Assembly (NCBI GenBank): GCA_040902885.1
Contig: JBBDWK010000097.1
Span: forward strand, 12,459 to 76,458
DNA: 64,000 bases
Direction of reading: 5' to 3'
Source of the DNA: JBBDWK01 sp040902885
GTDB lineage: Bacteria; Acidobacteriota; Terriglobia; Bryobacterales; Bryobacteraceae
Below are positions 36,158-44,429 of this stretch, in pieces. A program made the translations under genes and the position numbers. The notes under the pieces were generated by a model. It saw nothing but the letters and a program-made list of their open reading frames with translations. It ran no database searches and was not told the DNA's origin. Position 1 is the first letter of the stretch. The number at the start of each line of letters is the position of its first letter.

Positions 36158-37531
36158 CTACGGCCGGTCACATTCCCGGATCGCAAGGATTGAGCGGGTG
36201 TTCGAATCCGCGGCCACATGCCGCGCCGGTCCGAACTGGCGTGACCAGACGATCTCGCTTCCCCGCAGGATTACCGGCCAATCGCGGCGTTCCCACACGG
36301 GGATTCTGGCCTGCTGGAATAGGTTCTTAACTTTTGTGTCTCCGGCGTGCCCTTGAGCCTGGTACTGGTCGCCGGGCCTCCAGTTACGCACTTCGAGCGG
36401 CCCGGAAACCCTCTCCCAATCCATGAGACTCACCTCACAATTATATCCCGAATCGAGTTTTGGAATGTCCACTCTGTCATACACGTCCAGAGAAAGCCGG
36501 CCTTTCCGCCCGGGAAGCTCCACGACGCCGGGAACCTGCGCCGGAACCTGGAAGTTGTGCGCCGGCTCCCGCGCTCCGATGCGAATCCAGTCGAACGACC
36601 GGCAGACCTCCAGGTCCGGAATCTGCCTGCGGCCGTGCCCCGCTTCCCGTGCGGCCAGATCCAGTACCTGCTCCACGTGGGGGAAGTCGATCCGGCGCAG
36701 ATCTCCCTTGGCCATCTCGATCATCCGCCGCACCAGACGCCGGCCAACGGCTCGGGGCAGCTGGGCCAGGGTATCGGCGCGTGCCACAACAGCAAAGCCT
36801 TGTTTTTCAATGTGCTCCGCCGCCAGCCGGTTCAGTTCGCCCGCCCACCAGGATTCCTCCTCCGCGGCCCAGTCGGCCATGTGCGCCAGGGTCTCCTCCA
36901 GGGCTGGGTTCCACTCCCGCTCCAATTGCGGTAAGAGGCTATGGCGGATGCGGTTGCGGGCAAAGATTGGCTCGGTGTTACTGGAATCCTCGCGCCAGAC
37001 GAGGGCCTTTTCGCGGAGGTATGCCTCCACCTCCTGCCGGGTTACGCCCAGCAGCGGCCGCACGATCCTCTCTTCGCTCACCGGCCGGATGCCGGCCAGG
37101 CCGGCCGTCCCCGCGCCCCTCAGAAACCGGAACAGCACCGTCTCGGCCTGGTCCGCGCTCGTCTGACCCACGGCGATCGCGTCAACCGCACCGGAGGCCC
37201 GCAACTCTGCGAAAAACTCGCGCCGGGCCTCCCGGGCCGCCTGCTCCAGGTTGCCGCCCATCTTCCGGACGTTCCGCCGGGAGATGATCGCCGGCAGTCC
37301 CAGCCGCGCGGCCAGATCGCGCACGAATTCCGCGTCGCCTTCCGACTCCCCGCCGCGCAACTCGTGATTCAGGTGCAGCACGCTCAGCCGCAGGTCCCAG
37401 CGCGGGGCCAGCTCGAGCAGCACATGCAGGAGACAAACCGAATCCCGTCCCCCGGATACGGCTACGCCCACACGGTCCTTTTCCCGGAACATGTTATAAC
37501 GGGTGATTGTTTCGACAACGCGCGGGAGCAC
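36158..37531 (-). CDS. tilS: tRNA(Ile)-lysidine synthase
   Basis: A 457-residue enzyme that attaches lysine to C34 of the CAU-anticodon isoleucine tRNA, switching it to AUA reading; cytosolic and essential in most bacteria. The PP-loop ATP motif VAVSGGRDS is at about residues 23-31, followed by LHLNHELRGGESEGDAEFV and the N-type signature ARNRIRHSLLPQLE. The C-terminal TilS domain (VRNWRPGDQYQ and KVKNLFQQARIPVWERRDWPV in parts) is complete. It is divergent from the kdsC-like gene with 35 bp between starts and lies 125 bp upstream of ftsH. Confidence 0.94.
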   Translation of the reverse strand: MLPRVVETITRYNMFREKDRVGVAVSGGRDSVCLLHVLLELAPRWDLRLSVLHLNHELRGGESEGDAEFVRDLAARLGLPAIISRRNVRKMGGNLEQAAREARREFFAELRASGAVDAIAVGQTSADQAETVLFRFLRGAGTAGLAGIRPVSEERIVRPLLGVTRQEVEAYLREKALVWREDSSNTEPIFARNRIRHSLLPQLEREWNPALEETLAHMADWAAEEESWWAGELNRLAAEHIEKQGFAVVARADTLAQLPRAVGRRLVRRMIEMAKGDLRRIDFPHVEQVLDLAAREAGHGRRQIPDLEVCRSFDWIRIGAREPAHNFQVPAQVPGVVELPGRKGRLSLDVYDRVDIPKLDSGYNCEVSLMDWERVSGPLEVRNWRPGDQYQAQGHAGDTKVKNLFQQARIPVWERRDWPVILRGSEIVWSRQFGPARHVAADSNTRSILAIRECDRP

Positions 37532-37566
37532 GCTTCAATTTTAACAGTCGCCGAAAACCGTAAAAA

Positions 37567-38109
37567 ATGAAAACCGTGAACGATCTGGCTTCCCAGGTGC
37601 AGCTTCTGCTGATGGACGTGGACGGCGTTCTAACCGATGGGAGGCTCTACAACGTGCCCGGACTGTCCGGCGAGATGGTGGAAACCAAGGCCTTCGACTC
37701 CCAGGACGGCATCGCGTTGCACTGGCTGAAATGGAAGGGAATTCGGACCGGCCTCATCAGCGGACGCGTCTCGCCCGCCACGGTCACCCGCGCCAATCAG
37801 TGCCACTTCTCGTACATCTACCAGGGTCACATCGAGAAGATTCCGATCCTCGAAGACATCCTCGCCGATGCGAAGCTGGAGAAAGCCCAGGTTGCCTACA
37901 TCGGCGACGACCTGACGGATATCGTCGTGATGCGCCGCGTGGGATTCGCCGTCGCCACCGCCAATGCCCGCCCCGAGGTGAAGGCCAGCGCGCATTACGT
38001 CACCAAAGTCCCGGGCGGCGGCGGCGCCGTCCGCGAGGTAGTCGAAATCATCCTGAAGGCACAAGGCTACTGGCCGGAGATACTGGCCAAGTACGAAGTC
38101 TGCGGTTGA
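37567..38109 (+). CDS. kdsC: KdsC-like HAD phosphatase (KDO-8-phosphate phosphatase)
   Basis: A 180-residue capless HAD enzyme that releases phosphate from KDO 8-phosphate in lipopolysaccharide inner-core synthesis. Motif I is MDVDGVLTDGRLY with Asp17 and Asp19, SGR(V)SPATVTRA gives motif II, and GDDLTDIVVMRRVGFAVATANA is motif IV followed by the family's C-terminal GGGGAVREVVEIIL. Length and tetramer-type features match KdsC. No kdsD or kdsA is adjacent, so a related sugar phosphate (for example NeuAc-9-P) cannot be excluded. Confidence 0.87.
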   Translation: MKTVNDLASQVQLLLMDVDGVLTDGRLYNVPGLSGEMVETKAFDSQDGIALHWLKWKGIRTGLISGRVSPATVTRANQCHFSYIYQGHIEKIPILEDILADAKLEKAQVAYIGDDLTDIVVMRRVGFAVATANARPEVKASAHYVTKVPGGGGAVREVVEIILKAQGYWPEILAKYEVCG

Positions 38110-38127
38110 GGTAGCATTACTGTATCC

Positions 38128-39381
38128 ATGCTGCGCTGCATAGTCCTGCTGGGTCTGGCGCTGGCGCCGCTTGCGGCTGAAAATCCGCCGGTGCGCATGA
38201 TCGAATCCGCGGGCGAAGCGGCCCGCTACTGGCCGCGGTGGCGCGGACCGTCCGGCCAAGGGCTTGTGGCTGGCTCGGGTTATCCGGATACGTGGTCCCC
38301 GACCGAAAACGTGCTCTGGAAAGTCGAGGCGCCGGGCCGGGGCAACTCGTCTCCCATCGTATGGAAAGACCGCATCTTCCTCACGGCCGGATACGATGAG
38401 GGCGCGCGCCGCGCAATTTTCTGCTTCCGCCGCGAGGATGGAAAACTGCTATGGGAAGCGGCGGCTCCGGCGGCTCCCGCGGAAAAGCTCTATCGCAAAA
38501 ATACGTATGCTTCGTCCACGCCAAGCACGGACGGCGAGCGCGTCTATGCCTACTTTGGCAACGCCGGTCTCCTGGCAGTCGATTTCGAGGGCCGCCAGGT
38601 CTGGCATCGCAGCTTCGGCCAGATCACGCTCTATCACGGCAGCGCGGGTTCGCCCCTCCTGTACAAAGACAGCGTGATCGTGTTTCAAGACCAGCGCCAG
38701 GGCTCGTTCATCGCCGCGCTCGACCGGCGCACGGGAAAGACTCTGTGGTCCACCCAGCGCGAAGAACGGATCGGCTGGTCCTCGCCCATCGCCATCCGCG
38801 TGGGCAACCGCGACGAGATTATCGTCAGCAGCCAGGACCGCGTCTCCGCATACGACCCGGCCACTGGGCGCGAGTTGTGGAAGTGTTCGGGCAACACCAT
38901 GGAGGTTACGCCTACGCCCGCCGTCGGCCACGGGCTGGTCTTCTGTCCTTCCGGCCGCGCCGGTCCCACCCTGGCGATCCGGCCCGGCGGCGCCGGCGAT
39001 GTGACCGGAAGCCACATTGCGTGGCAGACGCCTCGAGGCTCGCCGTTCATCCCCTCGCCGTTGTTGTATGGGAAATATCTTTATCTGGTCAACGATATGA
39101 CTTCGGTGGCGACTTGCTTTGAAGCCGCAACCGGCAATCTGGCCTGGCAGGGCCGCCTGGGAGAAGCGCACCGAGAATCTTTCTCAGCCTCGCCGGTCGG
39201 CGTGGACGGCAAAGTGTTCTTCACCAACGACGAAGGCGAAACTTTCGTCCTCGCGGCCGGTCCCGAATTCCGCCTGTTGCACGTCAACCGCCTCGGCGAG
39301 CGCACGCTGGCTTCGCCGGCATTGGTGGACGGCCGCTGGTATTTCCGTACCGCCGGCCATCTGCTGGCCATTGGCCGGTAG
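38128..39381 (+). CDS. Exported PQQ-like beta-propeller protein
   Basis: A 417-residue protein with an N-terminal signal peptide (ends LAAENPP) and an outer-membrane-assembly/PQQ-type eight-bladed propeller. Trp-docking repeats are visible as WPRWRGPSGQGL, NVLWKVEAPG, GKLLWEAA, GKTLWSTQ, GRELWKCSG and GNLAWQGRLG. No heme motif or clear PQQ ligand set is present, so enzymatic activity is doubtful; such proteins are abundant in acidobacteria and planctomycetes. It starts 18 bp after the kdsC-like gene and may be on the same transcript. Confidence 0.88.
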   Translation: MLRCIVLLGLALAPLAAENPPVRMIESAGEAARYWPRWRGPSGQGLVAGSGYPDTWSPTENVLWKVEAPGRGNSSPIVWKDRIFLTAGYDEGARRAIFCFRREDGKLLWEAAAPAAPAEKLYRKNTYASSTPSTDGERVYAYFGNAGLLAVDFEGRQVWHRSFGQITLYHGSAGSPLLYKDSVIVFQDQRQGSFIAALDRRTGKTLWSTQREERIGWSSPIAIRVGNRDEIIVSSQDRVSAYDPATGRELWKCSGNTMEVTPTPAVGHGLVFCPSGRAGPTLAIRPGGAGDVTGSHIAWQTPRGSPFIPSPLLYGKYLYLVNDMTSVATCFEAATGNLAWQGRLGEAHRESFSASPVGVDGKVFFTNDEGETFVLAAGPEFRLLHVNRLGERTLASPALVDGRWYFRTAGHLLAIGR

Positions 39382-39388
39382 ATTTCTC

Positions 39389-39718
39389 TCACAGCCCGGG
39401 TCCAAGACGCCAGCGTCGTTTCACCTGCTCCCACCAGCGTTCGGGACGCAGCTTCAGATTGTCCGGACCGCCTCCGGTCACCACAAGAAGCCGTTCTCGG
39501 GTGGCGGCTGGCTGCCGGAGCAGAGAGTGCGCCCGGCTCATGGCATCGCGGACCCCCTGTTCGTACGCGAAGTTCACGGCCGCAACGAACGTTTCGCACC
39601 GCGCCGTGGTGGCGAAAATATAGTAGCGCCCTACCGGCTCTATCCCCGGGCCTCTCAGGACTACTTCGACTTCCTGGCCAGCAGGCGCCGTAGACATCGT
39701 GATTTCGTAATGGTGCAC
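39389..39718 (-). CDS. Hypothetical protein
   Basis: A 109-residue protein without recognised domain. The first half reads as beta strands (YEITMSTAPAGQEVEVVLRG, GRYYIFATT), then a helix (CETFVAAVNFAYEQGVRDAMSR) and a basic, Trp-rich C-terminus (RWWEQVKRRWRLG). No signal peptide. It converges on the propeller gene 7 bp away and is preferred over the antisense frame because that frame has no plausible composition. Function unknown. Confidence 0.5.
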   Translation of the reverse strand: MHHYEITMSTAPAGQEVEVVLRGPGIEPVGRYYIFATTARCETFVAAVNFAYEQGVRDAMSRAHSLLRQPAATRERLLVVTGGGPDNLKLRPERWWEQVKRRWRLGPGL

Positions 39719-39858
39719 GGCTACTCCCTCGGTTACGAAAAGTGTACTGCAAATTCAGGACGATTTACAGCCCCAGTCTTTTCTCCCAATTGGTCGTCCT
39801 TGCTGCATTGAGGACCGTGTGGTAGGTTTGGATTCCTTTGGCTTGTAGGAGGTCGGTC

Positions 39859-41016
39859 ATGCGGATTAGATTCCCCTTCGGAGTGATTACGGCGGCCTTT
39901 GTGTGGCTTTCCTTTCTGTCCCCTGTTCGTGCCGAGGGCAAGCCCGAAGACGAAATCGCCGGTACCATCAAGGTGTTCCTCGGCAAGGATTTCGTCGCCG
40001 ATTGGCAGGGCATCGAAGCGCTTCCCAAGGTCAACTGGACGCAGCTGCCACCGACGATGCTGCAGAATTGCTTGCCTGACGGAGGCTGTTTCACCCTTCA
40101 GGGCGTAGCGGCAATCGGAGGCAGGAAGCTCGTCGTGCTCGCTACCGGGGCGCGGACCATCGTCTCCAATATCTATTTCCGGAACATGACGTCGCCGTTT
40201 GGAGAGGCCGCGGTTGTGGCGGCGCTGAGGCAAGCGGCCCTTTCAGCCGAATTGGCGCGCTGCCCGATCAAGCCCGGGATCGGCGGCACGAATTGGTATC
40301 GCCTCACAGGCGCGAGCACGAATCCGGGCGTTTTATCGATCCAGTCGTCCTGCAATGGAAAGCCTTGCGAAGGCTTCGCGCTGTCACGACGCGAGGACTT
40401 GCCCCCGCTTCAGCCCAACCAGTTGCGCCTCTACACGGAGCGTTGTTCGGCGACGGGCGCCGATCGCGTGCCGGTCTCGACCGTGATGCCGCACGAGCAG
40501 TTGGCGCGGACGTTCGTGGTTCTCCTGCCGCAAGCCGCCGGCCCGGCGCTCTATGATTGGAAGACTCTGACGAGCCTGCCGGCGGGAATTGGATGGGATG
40601 CCGCCGGCGCCAGGAAGGGCGACCTTTCCTACAAACGCGATCCCAACCCCTGGATGCATCAAGGACACATCGCCTTCTCGGGGCGCCAATTCCACCTTCT
40701 GTTCAGTGGTTCGCCCACCGAGGTGAAGACGGGCTATTTTGAGGAGGCCGGCACGCACCCGCGCGGCGAGGATCTGCTGGGCTTTCTGCGCACACAGGGC
40801 TTCAGCATACAACTGGTGCGCTGTGGACCGGTCTACACACAGTCCAGCAACAATTGGTACAGCGTAAAAAGCGCGAAGACGCAGCCCATCATGCTGAGGC
40901 AATCGATGGGCTTTGAAGGCAATCTGGTGAACGACAGCTACGAGCTGCGCTTTGACGCCAGCCTGCCGAAGCGGGACCCGCGAGACCGCGATCCGGGTGT
41001 AAGCGGCTGCCAGTAG
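39859..41016 (+). CDS. Secreted protein with two tandem homologous domains
   Basis: A 385-residue exported protein with a clear signal peptide (ends PVRAEG) and an AGGAGG site 6 bp before ATG 39859. I recognise no known family. The two halves align by eye: W-x-x-LP near the start, 'R-x-(hydrophobic)' strands, then GEAAVVAALRQ...LARCP...NWYRL in the first half and GEDLLGFLRT...LVRCG...NNWYSV in the second, each ending with a PSxxL/PIMLRQS-type strand. Several paired cysteines suggest periplasmic disulfides. It converges on the HET-C-like gene with a 5-bp gap and is not part of that operon. Confidence 0.75.
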   Translation: MRIRFPFGVITAAFVWLSFLSPVRAEGKPEDEIAGTIKVFLGKDFVADWQGIEALPKVNWTQLPPTMLQNCLPDGGCFTLQGVAAIGGRKLVVLATGARTIVSNIYFRNMTSPFGEAAVVAALRQAALSAELARCPIKPGIGGTNWYRLTGASTNPGVLSIQSSCNGKPCEGFALSRREDLPPLQPNQLRLYTERCSATGADRVPVSTVMPHEQLARTFVVLLPQAAGPALYDWKTLTSLPAGIGWDAAGARKGDLSYKRDPNPWMHQGHIAFSGRQFHLLFSGSPTEVKTGYFEEAGTHPRGEDLLGFLRTQGFSIQLVRCGPVYTQSSNNWYSVKSAKTQPIMLRQSMGFEGNLVNDSYELRFDASLPKRDPRDRDPGVSGCQ

Positions 41017-41021
41017 CGAAG

Positions 41022-42473
41022 CTATCGACCCCCGGCACGCACCTGCGCTATGGGCCGGCTTTCTCCACGAACGGTCGAGACAGCAACCTTGAAATGGCCG
41101 CTGTTATTCGCCAGGACGCCGTCGTTGACCAGCAGGAAAAGCTGACCCGAGGCCGGCATGGGACGCCTCACCCCGGTGCCGATCAGAAAGCTCTCTATCG
41201 GGTTGCATGGTTCCTGCCCGCCCGGAGTGCATTCGGCGGGATAGATCGACGCTATCAACGCACCGATGTTCGCTTCGGGCAATGGAGGGGTGACCCAAAG
41301 CGAGTGGTTGCTTGGGTTCACGCCGGGAGTTCCTTCCGGCCCGCAATAGATGGGATTGCCAAGCCCGAACAGGCCGGTTCGCCCCCACACGATTTTCAGA
41401 TTCTCGCCGCCAGGGTTGGCGCGGAATTCGTACACATCGCCCTGATTGACGCTGCCGAATCTGGTTCGGCTCGCCGCGGGAACGATGATGGGATCTCCCG
41501 GCGCTCGCGGGTTGTAAAGATCCTGAAGTGTTTCCGGCGGGCGATTGAGTTGATCCACGAGGCTATCGATAAACTGAGTCGAGTGGTCTAATGCGAGGCT
41601 GCTAGCGTCCCGAAACCCATCGTGAGATGGATTATCCTTTCCGATCCCCTTGTTCGTATTGAACTTGATCACCTGACAACAACCGTGAGCGCACTTATCC
41701 TCAGGAGTGAGATCGATCGCAGTCGGGGCAAAATAACCGGTGGTGAGGAGGTAGAAGGGACGGGACCCCCTTGATAGGGCCTCCTCCTCTGGGGTACGGG
41801 CGCGAGCATATTGATTCAGAGTGTATGTGGCGACCTTCCCGACATAAGCCTTATCGCAGACGGGGATCGTTTTACCCTCAATCATCAGTGGGTCCATTAT
41901 GATCGGGTACCTCGCGGCCCCGGGCCGCGCCTCATACGAATCGAGAGCGAGGAGTTCGCTAAATAATACCTTTCTGTTCCCCAACTCGACCCAGTTGGAG
42001 TGAGCATAGAAATCTTGGAGCGCGTGAAGAGCGAAGCCAAGGACTTTGCGGGCTTGAGTGAAATGGCCCTCATTGACGTTGGTGATGAAGGCATCCCGAA
42101 GCTCGCGCACCCAAGCCGATCCTTTCCGGATGTTTTCCCCATCGAAATGCCGCTCAGGCCGGGTTTCCTGGCACTCCCCACAATAAATAGGGGAAGGAGT
42201 ACAAGGCTCATTGAACTCGTCGTTCTTGGGGACACGCTTCTGGACTCCAAGGTCCATACACAGATTGGCATCCTGGATCTCGTGGATTGCGGTGTCTGAC
42301 CATGTCACCTTCGACTTCTTCAGCGCCTCCGCCGTCATATCCCGGTGATAGTCGGTGTCGAAGCCCCACAGATGCGCTGCCGTGAGCGCATAGAAACCAA
42401 AGGCGGCGCAAGCGACATATCGCCCGAAACTCCGAGAGATGAGCACGCCGTCGATTCGGGGCATAAGGATCAA
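41022..42473 (-). CDS. HET-C-like protein with LecA-like C-terminal domain
   Basis: A 483-residue exported protein, the last gene of the eight-gene operon. After a hydrophobic signal (VACAAFGFYALTAAHLWG) comes HRDMTAEALKKS and, near residues 147-165, LHALQDFYAHSNWVELGN, which matches the core signature of fungal HET-C heterokaryon-incompatibility proteins and bacterial relatives, a helical, probably metal-binding domain. The C-terminal about 150 residues (GDVYEFRANPGG, GQLFLLVNDGVLANNSGHFKV) resemble the LecA/PA-IL galactose-binding fold. Many cysteines suggest an oxidising compartment. Its ATG overlaps the DUF4384 stop by 4 bp. A role as effector or cell-surface factor is inferred. Confidence 0.8.
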   Translation of the reverse strand: MILMPRIDGVLISRSFGRYVACAAFGFYALTAAHLWGFDTDYHRDMTAEALKKSKVTWSDTAIHEIQDANLCMDLGVQKRVPKNDEFNEPCTPSPIYCGECQETRPERHFDGENIRKGSAWVRELRDAFITNVNEGHFTQARKVLGFALHALQDFYAHSNWVELGNRKVLFSELLALDSYEARPGAARYPIIMDPLMIEGKTIPVCDKAYVGKVATYTLNQYARARTPEEEALSRGSRPFYLLTTGYFAPTAIDLTPEDKCAHGCCQVIKFNTNKGIGKDNPSHDGFRDASSLALDHSTQFIDSLVDQLNRPPETLQDLYNPRAPGDPIIVPAASRTRFGSVNQGDVYEFRANPGGENLKIVWGRTGLFGLGNPIYCGPEGTPGVNPSNHSLWVTPPLPEANIGALIASIYPAECTPGGQEPCNPIESFLIGTGVRRPMPASGQLFLLVNDGVLANNSGHFKVAVSTVRGESRPIAQVRAGGR

Positions 42474-43264
42474 TTCCCCGTTTGCACCAGGTTCACTTCA
42501 ACCGCAACCACTCCAGGCGTGACGTCCGGGTTCTTGCGGGCATCCACTACGACGTAGGTCGCCGCTTCCGTCGGCGAGTCGTCGATTTCGAGCTTTTTGC
42601 TCCCCGTGCTCCTTGCGATCTGGGCGAGGAATTCGGCTTCGGTGGGCGCCGGCGCACTCGGGCTTCGACGGGGCTCAGCCGGTTGAGGAGGACGCGGAGC
42701 CGGGACCGCAGGAACCGCCTGCGCCGACGCCGGCGGGCGTGCCGAAGCCAGCAGCGTTTCGGACGCGCCGTCGGCCTGCACCATCAGCAGCAGGCGCATA
42801 TTCCCGGTCTGCGAGTTGAACCGGAAGAACCCCGTTTCAGAGGGGAAGACTCTCTCCTGAAAACGCCGGACCCGGTTATCGGCGCCCGCGCGCGCCGGGA
42901 ACAGCATCTCAATGGGTCCGTTATTCTGGCTCTGCATGATGGTCAGCGCGCAATCCACATTGCTGGTCACGTGCAGACGAATGCGCTCTCCGGTCTTGAA
43001 CTGGCGGTTGGCGTTGACGCGCAGCAACTGGCCGGTTTCGCCTCTCAATTCGATCCAATACATCAGTCCGGTGACGGCAGGGGCCGACGCCGGTTTCGCC
43101 GCTGCGGCGGTTGGCTTCGTCCCTGAGCCGCGTCCTCCCTTTTTTGGGCCGGAGGACTGAATGACAACGCCCGACGTCGGGTCGCGAAACAAGCTCTTTG
43201 CCGACTCCTGCGCAAGGCAGGGGAACGCCAGTATGCCGGCCACAAGTGCTCTCTGGAGAAACAT
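42470..43264 (-). CDS. DUF4384 protein, exported
   Basis: A 264-residue protein with a signal peptide (FLQRALVAGILAFPCLA) and a DUF4384 domain at about residues 70-170 (GLMYWIELRGETGQLLRVNAN, FKTGERIRLHVTSNVDC, GPIEMLFPARAG, RFNSQTGNMRLLLMV). A Pro/Ala-rich linker leads to a C-terminal segment (FLAQIARSTGSKKLEIDD). DUF4384 domains often occur fused or adjacent to caspase-like proteases, as here: the caspase gene ends 13 bp upstream. The domain may bind or present a partner; no catalytic residues are evident. Confidence 0.85.
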   Translation of the reverse strand: MFLQRALVAGILAFPCLAQESAKSLFRDPTSGVVIQSSGPKKGGRGSGTKPTAAAAKPASAPAVTGLMYWIELRGETGQLLRVNANRQFKTGERIRLHVTSNVDCALTIMQSQNNGPIEMLFPARAGADNRVRRFQERVFPSETGFFRFNSQTGNMRLLLMVQADGASETLLASARPPASAQAVPAVPAPRPPQPAEPRRSPSAPAPTEAEFLAQIARSTGSKKLEIDDSPTEAATYVVVDARKNPDVTPGVVAVEVNLVQTGN

Positions 43265-43277
43265 TTGGTTAATCCTC

Positions 43278-44429
43278 CTATTGAAGTGGCGTCCCGATGA
43301 CGATATCGGGAATATCGCTCCTCGGGTAGATGACGGGATTCTGCGTCAACCCCCTGCCGCCGTCTCCCAATCCCTTCTGCCTTGTGTAGGCCTGAACGGC
43401 TGCCGGAATCTTGCGTTGAATATCCGTGTACAGTTGCCGCACATCGCCCAGTCCCTTGCGCTCCCGCAGCGAATCGACCAGGTACAACGTGAAAAAGCTG
43501 TTCTGTTTTTCGTCGGATTCCCAACTGAGCTCGCGGCTGGTGCTGGATGTAATCACCACGCTGCCTTTGCCTTGCGCGATGCGGCCGATCGACTCGTCCG
43601 GAATGTGGTTGTCGACGACCAGCAGCTTGGAACCCTCGATGGTGCGGGCGGTATCGCCGCTGTAGCAGGTGTCCAGGAAGGCCACGATCCTCTCCGCCCG
43701 CAGCTTCTGTTTCATGAAATTTCCCAGCTCGTCCATGCCGTAAGCTGTCCCGTAGAGCTTATCCACCTGCGTATCGTGCGTGACCACGTAACCGGATCCG
43801 ATCTTCGAGGAGTCCATGGAGGGGCTGGAGCCGTGCGTGCTGAAGTAGAGCACCACAAGATCGTCCTGCATCGCCTTCCCCGCTATGTCGGCAAGCGCGC
43901 TCCTGATGGCGACCGTGGTTGCCTGTGTGTCGGTGAGCACGGCGACGTTTTCCCGATGGAACCGGCCTATTTCTGGATCGGTTAAGACGGCGGCGAAATC
44001 GCGGGCGTCCTTGGCCGCGTACTTGAGGGTGGGGATCTTCGGACTGTTGAAACTCCCGATGCCGACGACCAGAGCGAACTTATCCCGGACATAGCCTTTC
44101 GGCCGGGAAGGAGCGGCGGGGCCCGGCGGCTGGCGGCCCGCGAGGTTCGAGTTTCTGCGGTAAGGCGCCGCCAGCTCCGGAAGACCCAGTTGCTCGTAGA
44201 CCTCGCCGATGCCGTTCATCACAGCCAGGCTGGCGCCGCACTCCTTATCCGCCTGCTCCAGCAGCTTTCTGGCAGAGGAGCTATCGCCGGCAGCCGCTTT
44301 AAACCTGGCTGCCCTCACGGTCCTCATCGCCCGGTCCTGGCAGGGCGGCGCGTTCTGCGCCGGGAGCAGCCCGGCTAATACCGCCGCGGCAGCGATAATC
44401 CTCAAAGCGATTCCAGCGGACTTCGTCAC
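43278..44429 (-). CDS. Caspase-like (C14) protease with signal peptide
   Basis: A 383-residue protein. GTG 44429 overlaps the previous stop by 4 bp and has AGGGAG 7 bp upstream; it gives a signal peptide (ALRIIAAAAVLAGLLPAQ). Residues about 35-90 form TPR-like helices, then a caspase p20-like domain starts at FALVVGIGSFNS. The catalytic pair is His199 in YFSTHGS and Cys255 in FLDTCYSG, with normal spacing, and the acidic P1 pocket residues cannot be judged. A signal peptide on a caspase fold suggests periplasmic or membrane-anchored action. Likely the proteolytic arm of the operon. Confidence 0.9.
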   Translation of the reverse strand: MTKSAGIALRIIAAAAVLAGLLPAQNAPPCQDRAMRTVRAARFKAAAGDSSSARKLLEQADKECGASLAVMNGIGEVYEQLGLPELAAPYRRNSNLAGRQPPGPAAPSRPKGYVRDKFALVVGIGSFNSPKIPTLKYAAKDARDFAAVLTDPEIGRFHRENVAVLTDTQATTVAIRSALADIAGKAMQDDLVVLYFSTHGSSPSMDSSKIGSGYVVTHDTQVDKLYGTAYGMDELGNFMKQKLRAERIVAFLDTCYSGDTARTIEGSKLLVVDNHIPDESIGRIAQGKGSVVITSSTSRELSWESDEKQNSFFTLYLVDSLRERKGLGDVRQLYTDIQRKIPAAVQAYTRQKGLGDGGRGLTQNPVIYPRSDIPDIVIGTPLQ

